Source of the DNA: Bacillota bacterium | Lineage (GTDB): Bacteria; Bacillota; Clostridia; Lachnospirales; Lachnospiraceae | Direction: 5' to 3' | Assembly (NCBI GenBank): GCA_023393095.1 | Contig: JAEWMT010000072.1 | Location: forward strand, 1-33,160 | DNA length: 33,160 nucleotides | The notes under the pieces: generated by a model | Told to the model about the DNA's origin: nothing | Seen by the model: the letters and a program-made list of their open reading frames with translations, nothing else | The model's database searches: none | Part shown: piece after piece, positions 8,489 to 17,693 of the stretch | Layout: every line of letters begins with the position of its first letter | Numbering within the stretch: the first letter of the stretch is position 1 | Made by a program: the position numbers and the translations under genes

Positions 8489-9802
8489 ATGCGAAATATG
8501 ATTATTGAGAAAGTGATTGGTAGAGAGATTTTAGATTCTAGAGGAAACCCAACAGTTGAAGCTGAGGTCACACTAATTGATGGAAGTGTTGGCAGGGCAG
8601 CAGTGCCATCCGGAGCGTCCACCGGAGCATTTGAGGCAGTCGAGCTTCGTGACGGTGATAATAATAGATATCTCGGAACCGGAGTAAGGAAAGCAGTAGA
8701 TAATGTAAATAAAATAATTGCAAATCAGATTGTAGGTATGTCAGCCTGTGATCAGGCTAAAATAGATGCCAGTATGATTGATCTTGATGGAACAGAGAAT
8801 AAAGGCAAACTGGGTGCAAATGCTATCTTAAGTGTATCCTTGGCAACAGCGAAAGCAGCAGCAAATTATTTGAAATTACCATTATATCGTTACCTAGGCG
8901 GTGTAAATGCAAAGGTTCTGCCGGTTCCCATGATGAATATTATTAATGGCGGCAAGCATGCGGATTCCAGCCTGAATATACAAGAATTTATGATTATGCC
9001 GGTTGGTGCAGAGAGCTTTTCACAGGCACTTGAACATAGTGCTACAGTATTTCATACATTAAAAAAATTATTAAAAACGGATGGCTATGTAACCGCTGTT
9101 GGAGATGAGGGTGGCTTTGCTCCTAAATTTAATAGTGATACAGAAGCACTTGATTATATCGTTAAGGCGATAGAAACAGCAGGCTACAAACCGGGAGCTG
9201 ATTTCTTTATCGCGATCGATGCAGCAGCTACTGAAATGTATGATGAAGCTAAGAAGGCTGGCAGAGAAGGTGATTATCTGTTCTGGAAAGCAGGACAATA
9301 TAAAACGGTAGATGAAATGGTTGATTTCTGGGATCAAATTTGTAATAAGTATCCGGTGATATCCCTTGAGGATGGACTGGCAGAAGAAGATTGGAAGGGT
9401 TGGAAGCTGTTAACGGATCGTATTGGTAACAAGGTTCAGCTGGTTGGTGACGATTTGTTTGTTACAAATACAAGCCGTATTAAGGTAGGTATTAAACAGA
9501 ATATATCTAACTCCGTATTAATCAAGCTAAATCAGATCGGTTCCCTTACTGAAACGATGGATGCTATCGAAATGACTAAGAATAATCGCTGGACAGCTGT
9601 TGTATCCCATCGTTCCGGAGAGACCGAAGATGTAACCTTGGCAGATATTGCTGTTGCAACGAATGCCGGTCAGATTAAGACCGGGGCTCCATCAAGAACA
9701 GACCGTGTTGCAAAATACAATCAGCTGCTTCGAATAGAACAGGAGTTAGGCAGCTCTGCAATCTATCTTGGCAGGGATGCATTCAAGGTATTAAATAATT
9801 AA
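8489..9802 (+). CDS. eno: Enolase (phosphopyruvate hydratase)
   Basis: Converts 2-phosphoglycerate to phosphoenolpyruvate in glycolysis; Mg2+ dependent and cytoplasmic. Hallmarks are EKVIGREILDSRGNPTVE at the start, the metal ligands D244 (FIAID), E294 (SLED) and D321 (GDD), catalytic K346 in LIKLNQIGSLTET, and SHRSGETED. The length of 437 aa matches the family (about 430). Among several in-frame starts, the ATG at 8489 fits best, 9 nt after AAAGGA; the ATG at 8468 has no ribosome binding site and the one at 8480 is too close. It appears monocistronic, without the usual glycolytic neighbours (gap, pgk, tpi, gpm). A GAGCTGTCG hairpin follows the stop. Confidence 0.98.
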   Translation: MRNMIIEKVIGREILDSRGNPTVEAEVTLIDGSVGRAAVPSGASTGAFEAVELRDGDNNRYLGTGVRKAVDNVNKIIANQIVGMSACDQAKIDASMIDLDGTENKGKLGANAILSVSLATAKAAANYLKLPLYRYLGGVNAKVLPVPMMNIINGGKHADSSLNIQEFMIMPVGAESFSQALEHSATVFHTLKKLLKTDGYVTAVGDEGGFAPKFNSDTEALDYIVKAIETAGYKPGADFFIAIDAAATEMYDEAKKAGREGDYLFWKAGQYKTVDEMVDFWDQICNKYPVISLEDGLAEEDWKGWKLLTDRIGNKVQLVGDDLFVTNTSRIKVGIKQNISNSVLIKLNQIGSLTETMDAIEMTKNNRWTAVVSHRSGETEDVTLADIAVATNAGQIKTGAPSRTDRVAKYNQLLRIEQELGSSAIYLGRDAFKVLNN

Positions 9803-9805
9803 AAC

Positions 9806-9884
9806 AAGAGCTGTCGGATTTAGAATTACTGACACCGGAAGATGAGTATCTCGGGTCAGGATCTATCTACGACAGCTCTTTATA
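9806..9884 (+). terminator. Long hairpin downstream of eno (GAGCTGTCG family)
   Basis: AAGAGCTGTCG (9806-9816) pairs perfectly with CGACAGCTCTT (9870-9880). An inner stem is built on CTGAC/GTCAG, and only a short TTTAT run follows. It begins 4 nt after the enolase stop, so termination or mRNA 3'-end protection is likely. The same terminal stem recurs after glycogen phosphorylase. Confidence 0.7.
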
Positions 9885-9970
9885 AATTGATAATCAGCGA
9901 ATATATAATATCTTTACATAAATTGACTTATGAAAACCTTCATATGAATAACCAATTTGACAGCAGAACC

Positions 9971-10564
9971 CTATTCTGTAATTTCGTACGATTCACCATG
10001 TCCAGGATAAATTGTTTTCACATGATATCGTTTAATTAAATTCCAGCTCTCTTCCAGCAATATATCGTCTATATTATAATTTGTAGGATTAAGAGCAGGA
10101 AGGTCACCGATAAATGCACAATGATTGTCAAAAACCAAACTAACACTGTCATCGCTATGGACAGGAGTGGATATCAGATCGGCTTCAATACCAATCGAAT
10201 GAAAGAAATCCCTGCTTTCGTTATTGTTTAGTACAATATTATTACTGGAAGTAATATCCCTGAAATTAGCCCGTGGGTTCTTTTTATAGAGTAGATTAAG
10301 CCGGTTATAATAACTAAGTTGACTTTCATGCATAACTAAAGTAATACCAAGATCTTTCATATTCTGAGTAAGTCCCGCATGCGCTGGGTGATAATGAGTG
10401 ATTATAAGATAATTAACCTCATTCAAGGAAATATTTCTTTGGTTTAGTAATTGCAACAATTGCGATAAAGTATCCGGCCATCCGGTATCAATCATAACCC
10501 ATCCGTCATTTGAAGAAACTAAAAAGCAGTTAGCTGATTTATATGTTATATTAATAACATTCAT
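9971..10564 (-). CDS. Metallo-beta-lactamase-fold hydrolase
   Basis: 197 aa and cytoplasmic. The MBL fold is indicated by MIDTGWPD near residue 25, the metal-binding block THYHPAHAGL (H57, H59, H62), TPVHSDDSV, FIGDLPAL and a final YPGHGES. In most family members the first block is HxHxDH; here the aspartate position is alanine (A61), so binding of the second metal may be altered. Substrate cannot be predicted; members of this broad family act on thioesters, lactones, phosphodiesters and others. The start is the ATG at 10564 because GAGGTG lies 6 nt upstream; the GTG three codons earlier is part of that ribosome binding site. It is a stand-alone gene whose 3' end faces the eno 3' end. Confidence 0.88.
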   Translation of the reverse strand: MNVINITYKSANCFLVSSNDGWVMIDTGWPDTLSQLLQLLNQRNISLNEVNYLIITHYHPAHAGLTQNMKDLGITLVMHESQLSYYNRLNLLYKKNPRANFRDITSSNNIVLNNNESRDFFHSIGIEADLISTPVHSDDSVSLVFDNHCAFIGDLPALNPTNYNIDDILLEESWNLIKRYHVKTIYPGHGESYEITE

Positions 10565-10792
10565 TTGTTTCACCTCATTGATAAAAATTATTATAAAATA
10601 TAATGAATTACTTCGCTAGAACATGGATATTTTTCAATAGTATAGCATTTCCTTTATATGAATAAAAGTATAGTATAATTGTTATGGTAAATTATAGCAC
10701 GTCCTATTGTGAAATGTAAAAGACATTATTCTAAATATTCTATAAAAGAATTAATTTATGTGTATAATTCTCAAGCTGTCCTTTAAAAGTCA

Positions 10793-10824
10793 ACAAAAAA
10801 GCTGTACCTTATGGCACAGCTTTG
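10793..10824 (-). terminator. Intrinsic terminator for the 67-aa gene
   Basis: Read on the minus strand, AAAGCTGTGCC, loop ATAA, GGTACAGCTTT is followed by TTTTTG. It begins about 12 nt after the minus-strand stop at 10836. Confidence 0.85.
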
Positions 10825-10835
10825 AAATTCAACTT

Positions 10836-11039
10836 TCAATTGTGCTTTAGTTCATATGGTTCTTTTACTTTGCAACGATAAAACTTGATCAGGTTACCGG
10901 AGACTTTGGTAATTATTCTTTCGACATTCAAGTCTGAATCCCATACAAAGGGCATTTGGTCATACATTGAATTGTATTCCATTACGGAATTATCATATAG
11001 GGTATCCCGTAAATACTCATTATTACTCGTAGCTTCCAT
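10836..11039 (-). CDS. Small protein of unknown function (67 aa)
   Basis: Not recognised. It starts at the ATG at 11039 with GAGGTG 5 nt upstream, reads MEATSNNEYLRDTLYDNSV and ends KEPYELKHN. It is hydrophilic and acidic in the first half, basic in the second (GNLIKFYRCKVKEPYE), with no membrane segment and a single cysteine. A good ribosome binding site and a dedicated terminator just downstream make it a credible gene rather than chance. It sits between the Ca2+-ATPase and the MBL-fold gene on the same strand, separated by 143 nt and 271 nt, so it is probably its own unit. The spacer 10565-10792 holds AT-rich sequence with several TATAAT-like words but no clear promoter. Confidence 0.7.
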   Translation of the reverse strand: MEATSNNEYLRDTLYDNSVMEYNSMYDQMPFVWDSDLNVERIITKVSGNLIKFYRCKVKEPYELKHN

Positions 11040-11182
11040 GTAAACACCTCTCAAGATTAGTGATATTATCTATAATATATAACTATTATGGAAAAAATTC
11101 AAGTACATGCTTTGCGAATCGTAAATTTTAATCACCATTAATCACCAATACATTCCACCATTTTATTAAATACCCAGATCAT

Positions 11183-13819
11183 TTAAATATTTTTAAGACT
11201 GGAGTTAAGTCTTTTCTGGATTTCCACAGCTAAAATCGGAATAAAGGATAGGAATAAAGTCATAGCCCATTGCCTCAGGGTTAATGGTGTCACTTGGAAC
11301 ACTTTTGCTAGCGGAGCAATTGTTATTACAGCAATCTGAAGAAAAGCGCAGATGATAAAGGAAATAACAAGCTTAGAATTAGTGAATATTCCAATTTCTG
11401 AAAGTGAATGATCACTTCTCATATTAAAGGAATGAAACAACTGCGACATGCTTAATACGGCAAAGGCCATTGTTCTACCAACCTGTAATTCATATTTATG
11501 GTATCCAAAGGTAAATGCAAAAAGAGCTAAGGAGCCAATCATGATTCCTTCCAGTATGATTTTAACCGCAAGTCCGTCGGCAAACATTCCCTTACTTGGT
11601 GAAATTGGCTTTTTTTTCATAATATCCTTGTCAGTAGGTTCAACACCAAGGGAAATAGCAGGTAATGAATCGGTAACAAGATTTACCCATAGTAACTGAA
11701 CTGCAACAAGAGGTGTCGGTAAACCAAATAATATAGCCACAAATATCGTAAGTATTTCACCGATATTACTTGAAAGCAGAAAATGGACAGCTTTTTTTAT
11801 ATTATCATATATACCGCGTCCTTCCTTTACGGCAGATACGATAGTTGCAAAATTATCATCTGTTAAAATCATATCGGCAGCATTTTTGGCGACATCGGTT
11901 CCTGTGATACCCATAGCGCAGCCAATATCAGCTGCATTTAATGCAGGGGCATCATTAACACCGTCCCCTGTCATTGCAACAACCTCTCCATTACTTTGAA
12001 ATGCTTTGACAATACGAACCTTATGCTCCGGAGATACTCTCGCAAATACACTATAATGACGAATATTTTTTGCCAGCTCCTCACTACTCATCTGGTTTAA
12101 CATATTACCAGTAACCGCTTCTTCTTTATCCTTAAGAATACCAAGTTCTTTCGCAATTGCCTTAGCGGTAAGAACATGGTCTCCGGTAATCATAACCGGC
12201 TTGATACCTGCCTGACGACATAGATGTACGGCTTCCTTTACTTCTTCCCGTGGAGGATCAATCATTCCAACTAATCCGATTATGGTTAAATCATTTTCTA
12301 ATTGGGATGATTCAGCTGTGGTACCCTGTTTAGGAAGATTTTTATAAGCTACGGCAATGACACGCAGTGCCTGTTCTGTCATTTCATTATTTAACTGGTT
12401 CAGACGCATTTTATCCTTACCGGTTAATGGATACTGCTGACCGTTATAATAAAATTGGGTACAGCGGTTTAACATAAAATCAAAAGCACCCTTTGTTATA
12501 CTCCGGTAGGTATTGTCAGAAGTCTTATGTACAGTGGTCATCAGTTTTCTCCCTGAATCAAAGGGGATTTCATTTACCCTTTGGTAGGTTTTATCTAGAT
12601 TCAGTTTATTAGAGCCGGCATGATATGCAGCCAAAACCAATGCTTTTTCCGTTGGCTCTCCGGTTACAGTTACATTATCTTTTTCCACGCTAAGAATAGC
12701 ATCGTTGCACAATGAGGCATGGGATAACAGGAAGTTACCGAAATCGCTGTTCATTTTTTCTATGCCGTTCAGGGAACAGATCTGGGTGACTGTCATAACA
12801 TTCTGGGTCAGGGTACCTGTTTTATCGGAGCAAATAACCGTAGCACTTCCTAAAGTCTCTACGGCCGGAAGTTTTCGGATTACAGCATTTTTCTTTGCCA
12901 TACGCTGTACACCGAGGGAAAGCATAATGGTTACTATGGCAGGGAGTCCTTCGGGAATTGCTGCAACAGCTAGGCTGACAGAGGTCATAAACATATCAAA
13001 TACTGGCATATTCTTTAGCAGTCCAATAACAAAGATAACTGCACAGATGATTAGAGCGGCAGTACCGAGAACTTTTCCCGTATTAGCGAGACGTTTTTGC
13101 AGTGGGGTCATCGGTGTTTCATCTTCCATAATTAATTTTGCAATATGGCCAACCTGGGTGTTCATACCGGTTTCAGTTACTACTGCGACACCCCTACCAT
13201 AAGTAACCGTACTTGTAGCGAGTACAAGATTGATTCGGTCACCGAGAGAGGTATCCGGATTTAACCGGATTTCAGCTAACTTATCGACAGGCGTTGATTC
13301 TCCAGTAAGGGAAGCTTCTTCTACCTTTAGATTTACTGCAGTAATAAGCCTTGCATCCGCAGGAACAAAACCACCGGTTTCAAGTAAAATAATGTCGCCT
13401 GGAACTAAGTTTGCAGAGTCAATTATTGAAACCTTTCCATCACGAAGTACATGTGCAGTTGGAGCTGACATTTTCTTAAGAGCTTCCAAGGCTTTCTCGG
13501 CTTTGGCTTCTTGCATAACACCCAAGGTAGCATTGATTAATATAATTAATAAAATAATGATAGGGTCAACAAAATCCGGTTTACCATCCATATAGGAAAC
13601 AAGAAATGATATTGCTGCTGCTAATATTAATATAATAATCATAAAATCAGCAAACTGCTCGAAGAACTTTATGATTAGACTTTTGCCTTTTTTGACAGTT
13701 AGGCTATTCTGCCCATAGGTCTGTTGTCGCTGTGTTACATCATTTACAGATAGCCCTTGATCCAGGGAAACTTCTAACTTATTTAAGGTCTCTTCTATGG
13801 ATAAATTATGCCAATTCAT
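11183..13819 (-). CDS. Cation-transporting P-type ATPase, Ca2+ (type IIA/SERCA-like)
   Basis: Membrane pump that exports Ca2+ using ATP. The 878 aa contain the N-terminal cation-ATPase domain, the actuator loop LTGES (about residue 173), the M4 ion site PEGLPA (289-294), the phosphorylated D332 in CSDKTGTLT, TGDGVND (617-623), M5 NIGE, M6 NLVTDSLPA and a C-terminal membrane block. The N/E in M5 and N/T/D in M6 are the residues that bind Ca2+ in SERCA-type pumps, so Ca2+ is the likely ion; Mn2+ or another cation is less likely. The ATG at 13819 (MNWHN) is preferred over a GTG four codons upstream that overlaps GGAGTG. It is divergent from the MATE gene. Confidence 0.94.
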   Translation of the reverse strand: MNWHNLSIEETLNKLEVSLDQGLSVNDVTQRQQTYGQNSLTVKKGKSLIIKFFEQFADFMIIILILAAAISFLVSYMDGKPDFVDPIIILLIILINATLGVMQEAKAEKALEALKKMSAPTAHVLRDGKVSIIDSANLVPGDIILLETGGFVPADARLITAVNLKVEEASLTGESTPVDKLAEIRLNPDTSLGDRINLVLATSTVTYGRGVAVVTETGMNTQVGHIAKLIMEDETPMTPLQKRLANTGKVLGTAALIICAVIFVIGLLKNMPVFDMFMTSVSLAVAAIPEGLPAIVTIMLSLGVQRMAKKNAVIRKLPAVETLGSATVICSDKTGTLTQNVMTVTQICSLNGIEKMNSDFGNFLLSHASLCNDAILSVEKDNVTVTGEPTEKALVLAAYHAGSNKLNLDKTYQRVNEIPFDSGRKLMTTVHKTSDNTYRSITKGAFDFMLNRCTQFYYNGQQYPLTGKDKMRLNQLNNEMTEQALRVIAVAYKNLPKQGTTAESSQLENDLTIIGLVGMIDPPREEVKEAVHLCRQAGIKPVMITGDHVLTAKAIAKELGILKDKEEAVTGNMLNQMSSEELAKNIRHYSVFARVSPEHKVRIVKAFQSNGEVVAMTGDGVNDAPALNAADIGCAMGITGTDVAKNAADMILTDDNFATIVSAVKEGRGIYDNIKKAVHFLLSSNIGEILTIFVAILFGLPTPLVAVQLLWVNLVTDSLPAISLGVEPTDKDIMKKKPISPSKGMFADGLAVKIILEGIMIGSLALFAFTFGYHKYELQVGRTMAFAVLSMSQLFHSFNMRSDHSLSEIGIFTNSKLVISFIICAFLQIAVITIAPLAKVFQVTPLTLRQWAMTLFLSFIPILAVEIQKRLNSSLKNI

Positions 13820-13933
13820 TGAGGTACTCACTCCATTTCGTTAAGGTAAATCTTCTCTTAATTATATGAACTAAGCAGGGTATTATGAATGGATTGTGTA
13901 TTGATATGTACATATGGAGTATGATAAAAAACA

Positions 13934-13962
13934 TTTCAAATACATTTAACTTTTTATATAAT
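13934..13962 (+). promoter_or_regulatory. Candidate promoter of the MATE gene
   Basis: TTTCAA (13934-13939), 17-nt spacer, TATAAT (13957-13962), about 50 nt before the MATE start codon. The -10 is perfect and the -35 weak. Confidence 0.45.
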
Positions 13963-14010
13963 TGGCTTGGGTACATAACTAATTTAATAGAAAAGGTGGG
14001 CAAGTAAATT

Positions 14011-15366
14011 ATGGGAAGATCAATTACAAAAGATATGACAATCGGTTCACCGACAAAATTAATATTAAAATTTTCAGTTCCAATGCTAGTTGGAAATCTA
14101 TTTCAACAAATGTACAATATCGTAGATGCCATTGTTGTTGGTAAGTTTGTTTCAAAGAATGCATTAGCTGCAGTAGGAGCTACCGGTTCTCTGGTGTTCT
14201 TAATTATAGGTCTGGCATTTGGTTTGTCAGCAGGCATATCAATTGTTATATCACAATATTTTGGGGCTAGGGATTATGAGAATGTCAGAAAATCATTTGC
14301 AACCGCGACCTATGTGGTATTGGGAGCATCGGCTATCATGGGGGTAATTGGTTTTGCTTCAAGTAGAACTCTATTAAAGCTTTTAAATACACCGGATTCA
14401 ATTCTTGATCAGTCTGATATCTTTATGAAGATAACGTTTGTAGGTATTCTGGGAATTACCTGTTATAACGGCATGGCCGCAGTTTTAAGAGCGCTTGGGG
14501 ATTCCTTTACACCGCTTGTATTTTTGGCACTGGCTAGTCTTATTAATATCGGTCTGGATCTTTTGTTTGTTCTGGTTTTTCATATGAAGGTTCCGGGAGT
14601 TGCATGTGCAACGGCAATTGCTCAGATGATATCTGCAATATGCTGTGTAATCTATGCTCTCTTGAAAGTAAAAGTACTGCGTATGCCACTTAAAGAATTT
14701 AAGCCGGATAAGGATATTTTTAAGAAATGTCTGAAATTAGGTATTCCAATCGCCTTACAAAATTCATTTATTTCTATCTCGATGATAGCTTTACAGAAAG
14801 TAGTTAACAATTATGGAGAAATAGCGATTGCAGCAAATACCGCATATGCTAGAATTGAGCAATTGATACTTCAGCCGGGTATGTCCGTTGGTGCAGCGTT
14901 ATCTGCTTATGCAGGGCAGAATATAGGAGCAGGAAGGTTTGATCGTGCAAAAAAAGGCTATTATTCAGCTTCTATTATCATGGTGGCCTTCAGTATTGTA
15001 ATGCTGCCTACGATATATTTTGGAGGAGAGCATATCATCAGGATGTTTTTGAAGGGGGATGCACAAAAGGTTGCTACTATTGGTATTCATGCTCTTAGAA
15101 TTACCTGTTTCTTCTATTCGGCCGTCGGTATGATATTTGTTTCCCGTAATTTCCTAAGCGGAGCAGGTGATATTAACATTTCATTGGTTATGGGGATTAG
15201 CGAAGTTGTATGCAGAGTAGTTCTTGCCATCATATTACCAATTTATATTGGAGTTTATGGTATATGGTGGGCTACGTCAATTAATTGGTTCATTACGTCG
15301 TTGGTGGGTATATTGCGTATTGCTTCCGGAAAATGGAAGACAAAATCTATTATACAATTCAGATAG
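14011..15366 (+). CDS. MATE-family multidrug/metabolite exporter
   Basis: 451-aa polytopic membrane protein predicted to have 12 transmembrane helices in two related halves. The N-terminus (ILKFSVPMLVGNLFQQMYNIVDAIVVGKFV) is the classic MatE start, and the second half repeats the pattern (CLKLGIPIALQNSFISIS, LQPGMSVGAALSAYAGQNIGAG). MATE proteins exchange Na+ or H+ for cationic drugs or metabolites; the substrate here is unknown. AGGTGG lies about 10 nt before the ATG. The gene is divergent from the Ca2+-ATPase and apparently monocistronic, since a separate promoter and riboswitch follow 50 nt downstream. Confidence 0.95.
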   Translation: MGRSITKDMTIGSPTKLILKFSVPMLVGNLFQQMYNIVDAIVVGKFVSKNALAAVGATGSLVFLIIGLAFGLSAGISIVISQYFGARDYENVRKSFATATYVVLGASAIMGVIGFASSRTLLKLLNTPDSILDQSDIFMKITFVGILGITCYNGMAAVLRALGDSFTPLVFLALASLINIGLDLLFVLVFHMKVPGVACATAIAQMISAICCVIYALLKVKVLRMPLKEFKPDKDIFKKCLKLGIPIALQNSFISISMIALQKVVNNYGEIAIAANTAYARIEQLILQPGMSVGAALSAYAGQNIGAGRFDRAKKGYYSASIIMVAFSIVMLPTIYFGGEHIIRMFLKGDAQKVATIGIHALRITCFFYSAVGMIFVSRNFLSGAGDINISLVMGISEVVCRVVLAIILPIYIGVYGIWWATSINWFITSLVGILRIASGKWKTKSIIQFR

Positions 15367-15418
15367 AGAAAATATAATATTATGCAGAAAGTCGTCATAA
15401 AAATACTCATGATTGGTA

Positions 15419-15447
15419 TTGATAATTAAATAGTATCAATTTATAAT
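15419..15447 (+). promoter_or_regulatory. Promoter of the riboswitch/chemoreceptor transcript
   Basis: TTGATA (15419-15424), 17-nt spacer, perfect TATAAT (15442-15447). The expected start near 15454 coincides with the first bases of the riboswitch aptamer, as usual for these leaders. Confidence 0.8.
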
Positions 15448-15454
15448 GTTTTTG

Positions 15455-15534
15455 TTAATAGCAAACTTGCTGAAAAGCAGGGACGCAAAGCTGTGAATCT
15501 AAGGTGAAAACTATGATCGTCCAGTTGCCGAGCA
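15455..15534 (+). ncRNA. Cyclic-di-GMP-I (GEMM) riboswitch aptamer
   Basis: Conserved GEMM features in order: an opening GCAAAC strand (15461), a stem capped by a GAAA tetraloop (CTTGCT-GAAA-AGCAGG), the GGACGCAAAGC core (15480-15491), the CTAAGG tetraloop-receptor segment, and closing CCAGTTGCC pairing back to the start. It senses cyclic di-GMP. The downstream gene is a chemoreceptor, a common target class for this RNA. Confidence 0.93.
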
Positions 15535-15566
15535 AAAGCATTAGGAAATTTTATGTTATTTTGAGC

Positions 15567-15594
15567 TGCGGTATTTAATACCGCAACTTTTTTT
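15567..15594 (+). terminator. Riboswitch expression-platform terminator
   Basis: GCGGTAT-TTA-ATACCGC stem (15568-15584), followed after two or three bases by TTTTTTT. It lies between the aptamer and the receptor start codon, so ligand-controlled termination is the likely mechanism. Whether c-di-GMP turns the gene on or off cannot be read with certainty. Confidence 0.88.
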
Positions 15595-15687
15595 AACAAT
15601 TTCTTTCTAAGCCCTATCCGGAAACTCCTTAATTTTACCTTAATTTCGCAAATAATAATGTCCTTATTAAATAAATTGGAGGTAAAT

Positions 15688-17685
15688 ATGAGACTGAAAT
15701 TATCACATAGAATTGCACTGTTAGTAGGAATTTTTGTAATGCTTGTCGTTGTTGGGGTAGGATCGGGATCAATTATCTTAAGCTTTAATGCTACTAAGAC
15801 AGAAGCAGTTAACGGATTGATGGAAGCTTCAAAGCAGGGTGCAAACTATATTGAATCTCAAATAAAGGTCTGTACGGACGTACTTACACAGATTGCGGAT
15901 AGTATTAGTGAATTAACAGATAACCAACAGTTGAATGTTTTAAGAAATGAAGCTTCTAAACTGGATTATCATGATATGGCAATTGTTGATTTGAATGGTA
16001 ATGCCAAATATGCCCGAAGTGGCAAAAAAGTAAATTTGGGTGACGATGTATCTGTACAAAGAGCATTAAAGGGTGAAGTATGTTTTTCCAATGTATATAT
16101 GAGTGAATCGACTAACAATGCCGAAATCATGTATGCTACTCCGATCAAACGAAATGGGAGTATTATAGGAGCATTGGTTGGAAGAAAAAGTGCCACATCT
16201 TTAAGTGAAATTACCGAGCAAATGAAATATGGTAAGCAGGGAAGTGCTTTCATTCTTGGTGAAGATGGAACCTTTTATGCTCATCGGGACAGAAACTTAG
16301 TGTTAAAACAAACAAATGTAATCAACGATATTAAAGCAAATGGAATATACAAGGATTTAGGTAATAAAATAAAAGAGCTAGGCAATCATAAGTCAGGTAC
16401 CTATGAGTATAATTTGAAAGGAAATAAATATATAGTATCAATAATATCAATACCGGACACGCCCTGGAAGCTCGGTCTGGAAGCTCCGGAAAGTCAGATT
16501 ACAAAAAAAGTTGATGATTTAACCAAAATTCTGATAATAATTGCACTTTCTTATATAACTGCCGGTATCGTTATTTCCATTATACTTGGTCAATACATAA
16601 CGAAGCCCATCATCAATGTGGTATCCGTAATAGACAAGATTGCACAATATGACATGAGTTCCGAATATATGGATAAAGCTTCCGCATATGTAAAAAGAAG
16701 AGATGAAATAGGTATTATGGCGAATGCTACGGTTAAATTGCAGGAGAATCTTAAGAAACTCGCAGAAAATATTGCTTCATCTGCCGAGATGATTGCTGCA
16801 TCCTCCGAGGAACTGACTGCTACCAGCCAACAGGCAGTTTTATCCGCCAATGAGGTATCCGGAGCAATTCAGGGAATTGCAAGCGGTGCGAATGATCAAG
16901 CATCTGATACAGAAAAAGGGGCAGCTAAGATGGAGCAGTTTGGTGCTATTATAGAAAATGACCTTATGCTGATGGAGAATCTTAATAAGTCTACAAATGA
17001 AGTTGAAAAACTTAAGAATGAAGGCTTTATGATTCTGGAGGTACTCATTGATAAAACAAATGATACGAACCATACTGCAAACGATATTAAGAGTATAATT
17101 ATTCAGACGAATGAAAGCACGAAAAAGATAAATGAAGCAAGTCATATGATTCAAGACTTAGCAAGTCAGACAAATCTTCTGGCGCTTAATGCAGCAATAG
17201 AGGCGGCCCGTGCAGGTGAGGCGGGAAAAGGTTTCTCTATTGTAGCTGACGAAATAAGAAAACTGGCAGAGCAATCCAATCAATTCTCGGATGGAATTAT
17301 CAGAGATATTGAAGAGCTCACCGCGAAAAGTGAACAGGCAGTGAATGCTATGGAGGAAGTTGCTTCTAATCTGAAAGAACAGACAGAAAGTGTAAATACA
17401 ACTAGTTCTAAATTTGAAGGTATTGCTAATGCGATTGAAAATCTTAAGAGTTCCATATCACATTTAAACCAGTCGGGTAAGGAAATGGGAATTAAGAAAG
17501 ATGAGATGGTGGGTATTATTGAAAACCTGTCTGCAATTTCAGAAGAGAATGCTGCCGGAACCCAGGAGGCGGCAGCATCAATTGAAGAACAGACAGCTTC
17601 CATGTCGGAGATTGCAAGTTCAAGTGAGAGTCTATCCGCGTTAGCTGAAGAGATGCAAAATAGTATTGCGAAATTTAAATTATAA
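15688..17685 (+). CDS. Methyl-accepting chemotaxis protein (dCache-type sensor)
   Basis: 665-aa transmembrane chemoreceptor that controls CheA/flagellar behaviour. Layout: TM1 about 9-31; an extracellular ligand-binding region to about 278 with Cache-like features (DYHDMAIVDLNGNAKYARSG, ILGEDGTFYAHRD); TM2 about 279-303; HAMP about 304-355; and a long cytoplasmic coiled-coil with the universal tip QTNLLALNAAIEAARAGEAG at about 494-513. No C-terminal methyltransferase-docking pentapeptide is visible. The start is the ATG at 15688, 5 nt after GGAGG; the upstream ATG at 15658 has no ribosome binding site. Expression is governed by the c-di-GMP riboswitch upstream, tying motility sensing to the second messenger that switches between swimming and sessile life. 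The ligand is unknown. It converges on the DedA gene with only 8 nt between stops. Confidence 0.96.
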   Translation: MRLKLSHRIALLVGIFVMLVVVGVGSGSIILSFNATKTEAVNGLMEASKQGANYIESQIKVCTDVLTQIADSISELTDNQQLNVLRNEASKLDYHDMAIVDLNGNAKYARSGKKVNLGDDVSVQRALKGEVCFSNVYMSESTNNAEIMYATPIKRNGSIIGALVGRKSATSLSEITEQMKYGKQGSAFILGEDGTFYAHRDRNLVLKQTNVINDIKANGIYKDLGNKIKELGNHKSGTYEYNLKGNKYIVSIISIPDTPWKLGLEAPESQITKKVDDLTKILIIIALSYITAGIVISIILGQYITKPIINVVSVIDKIAQYDMSSEYMDKASAYVKRRDEIGIMANATVKLQENLKKLAENIASSAEMIAASSEELTATSQQAVLSANEVSGAIQGIASGANDQASDTEKGAAKMEQFGAIIENDLMLMENLNKSTNEVEKLKNEGFMILEVLIDKTNDTNHTANDIKSIIIQTNESTKKINEASHMIQDLASQTNLLALNAAIEAARAGEAGKGFSIVADEIRKLAEQSNQFSDGIIRDIEELTAKSEQAVNAMEEVASNLKEQTESVNTTSSKFEGIANAIENLKSSISHLNQSGKEMGIKKDEMVGIIENLSAISEENAAGTQEAAASIEEQTASMSEIASSSESLSALAEEMQNSIAKFKL

Positions 17686-17693
17686 AAATTGGC

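Noticed and set aside
11448..13595. Several plus-strand open frames of 80-165 codons opposite the P-type ATPase
   Set aside because: They are antisense to a strongly supported gene, lack ribosome binding sites and have no family features.
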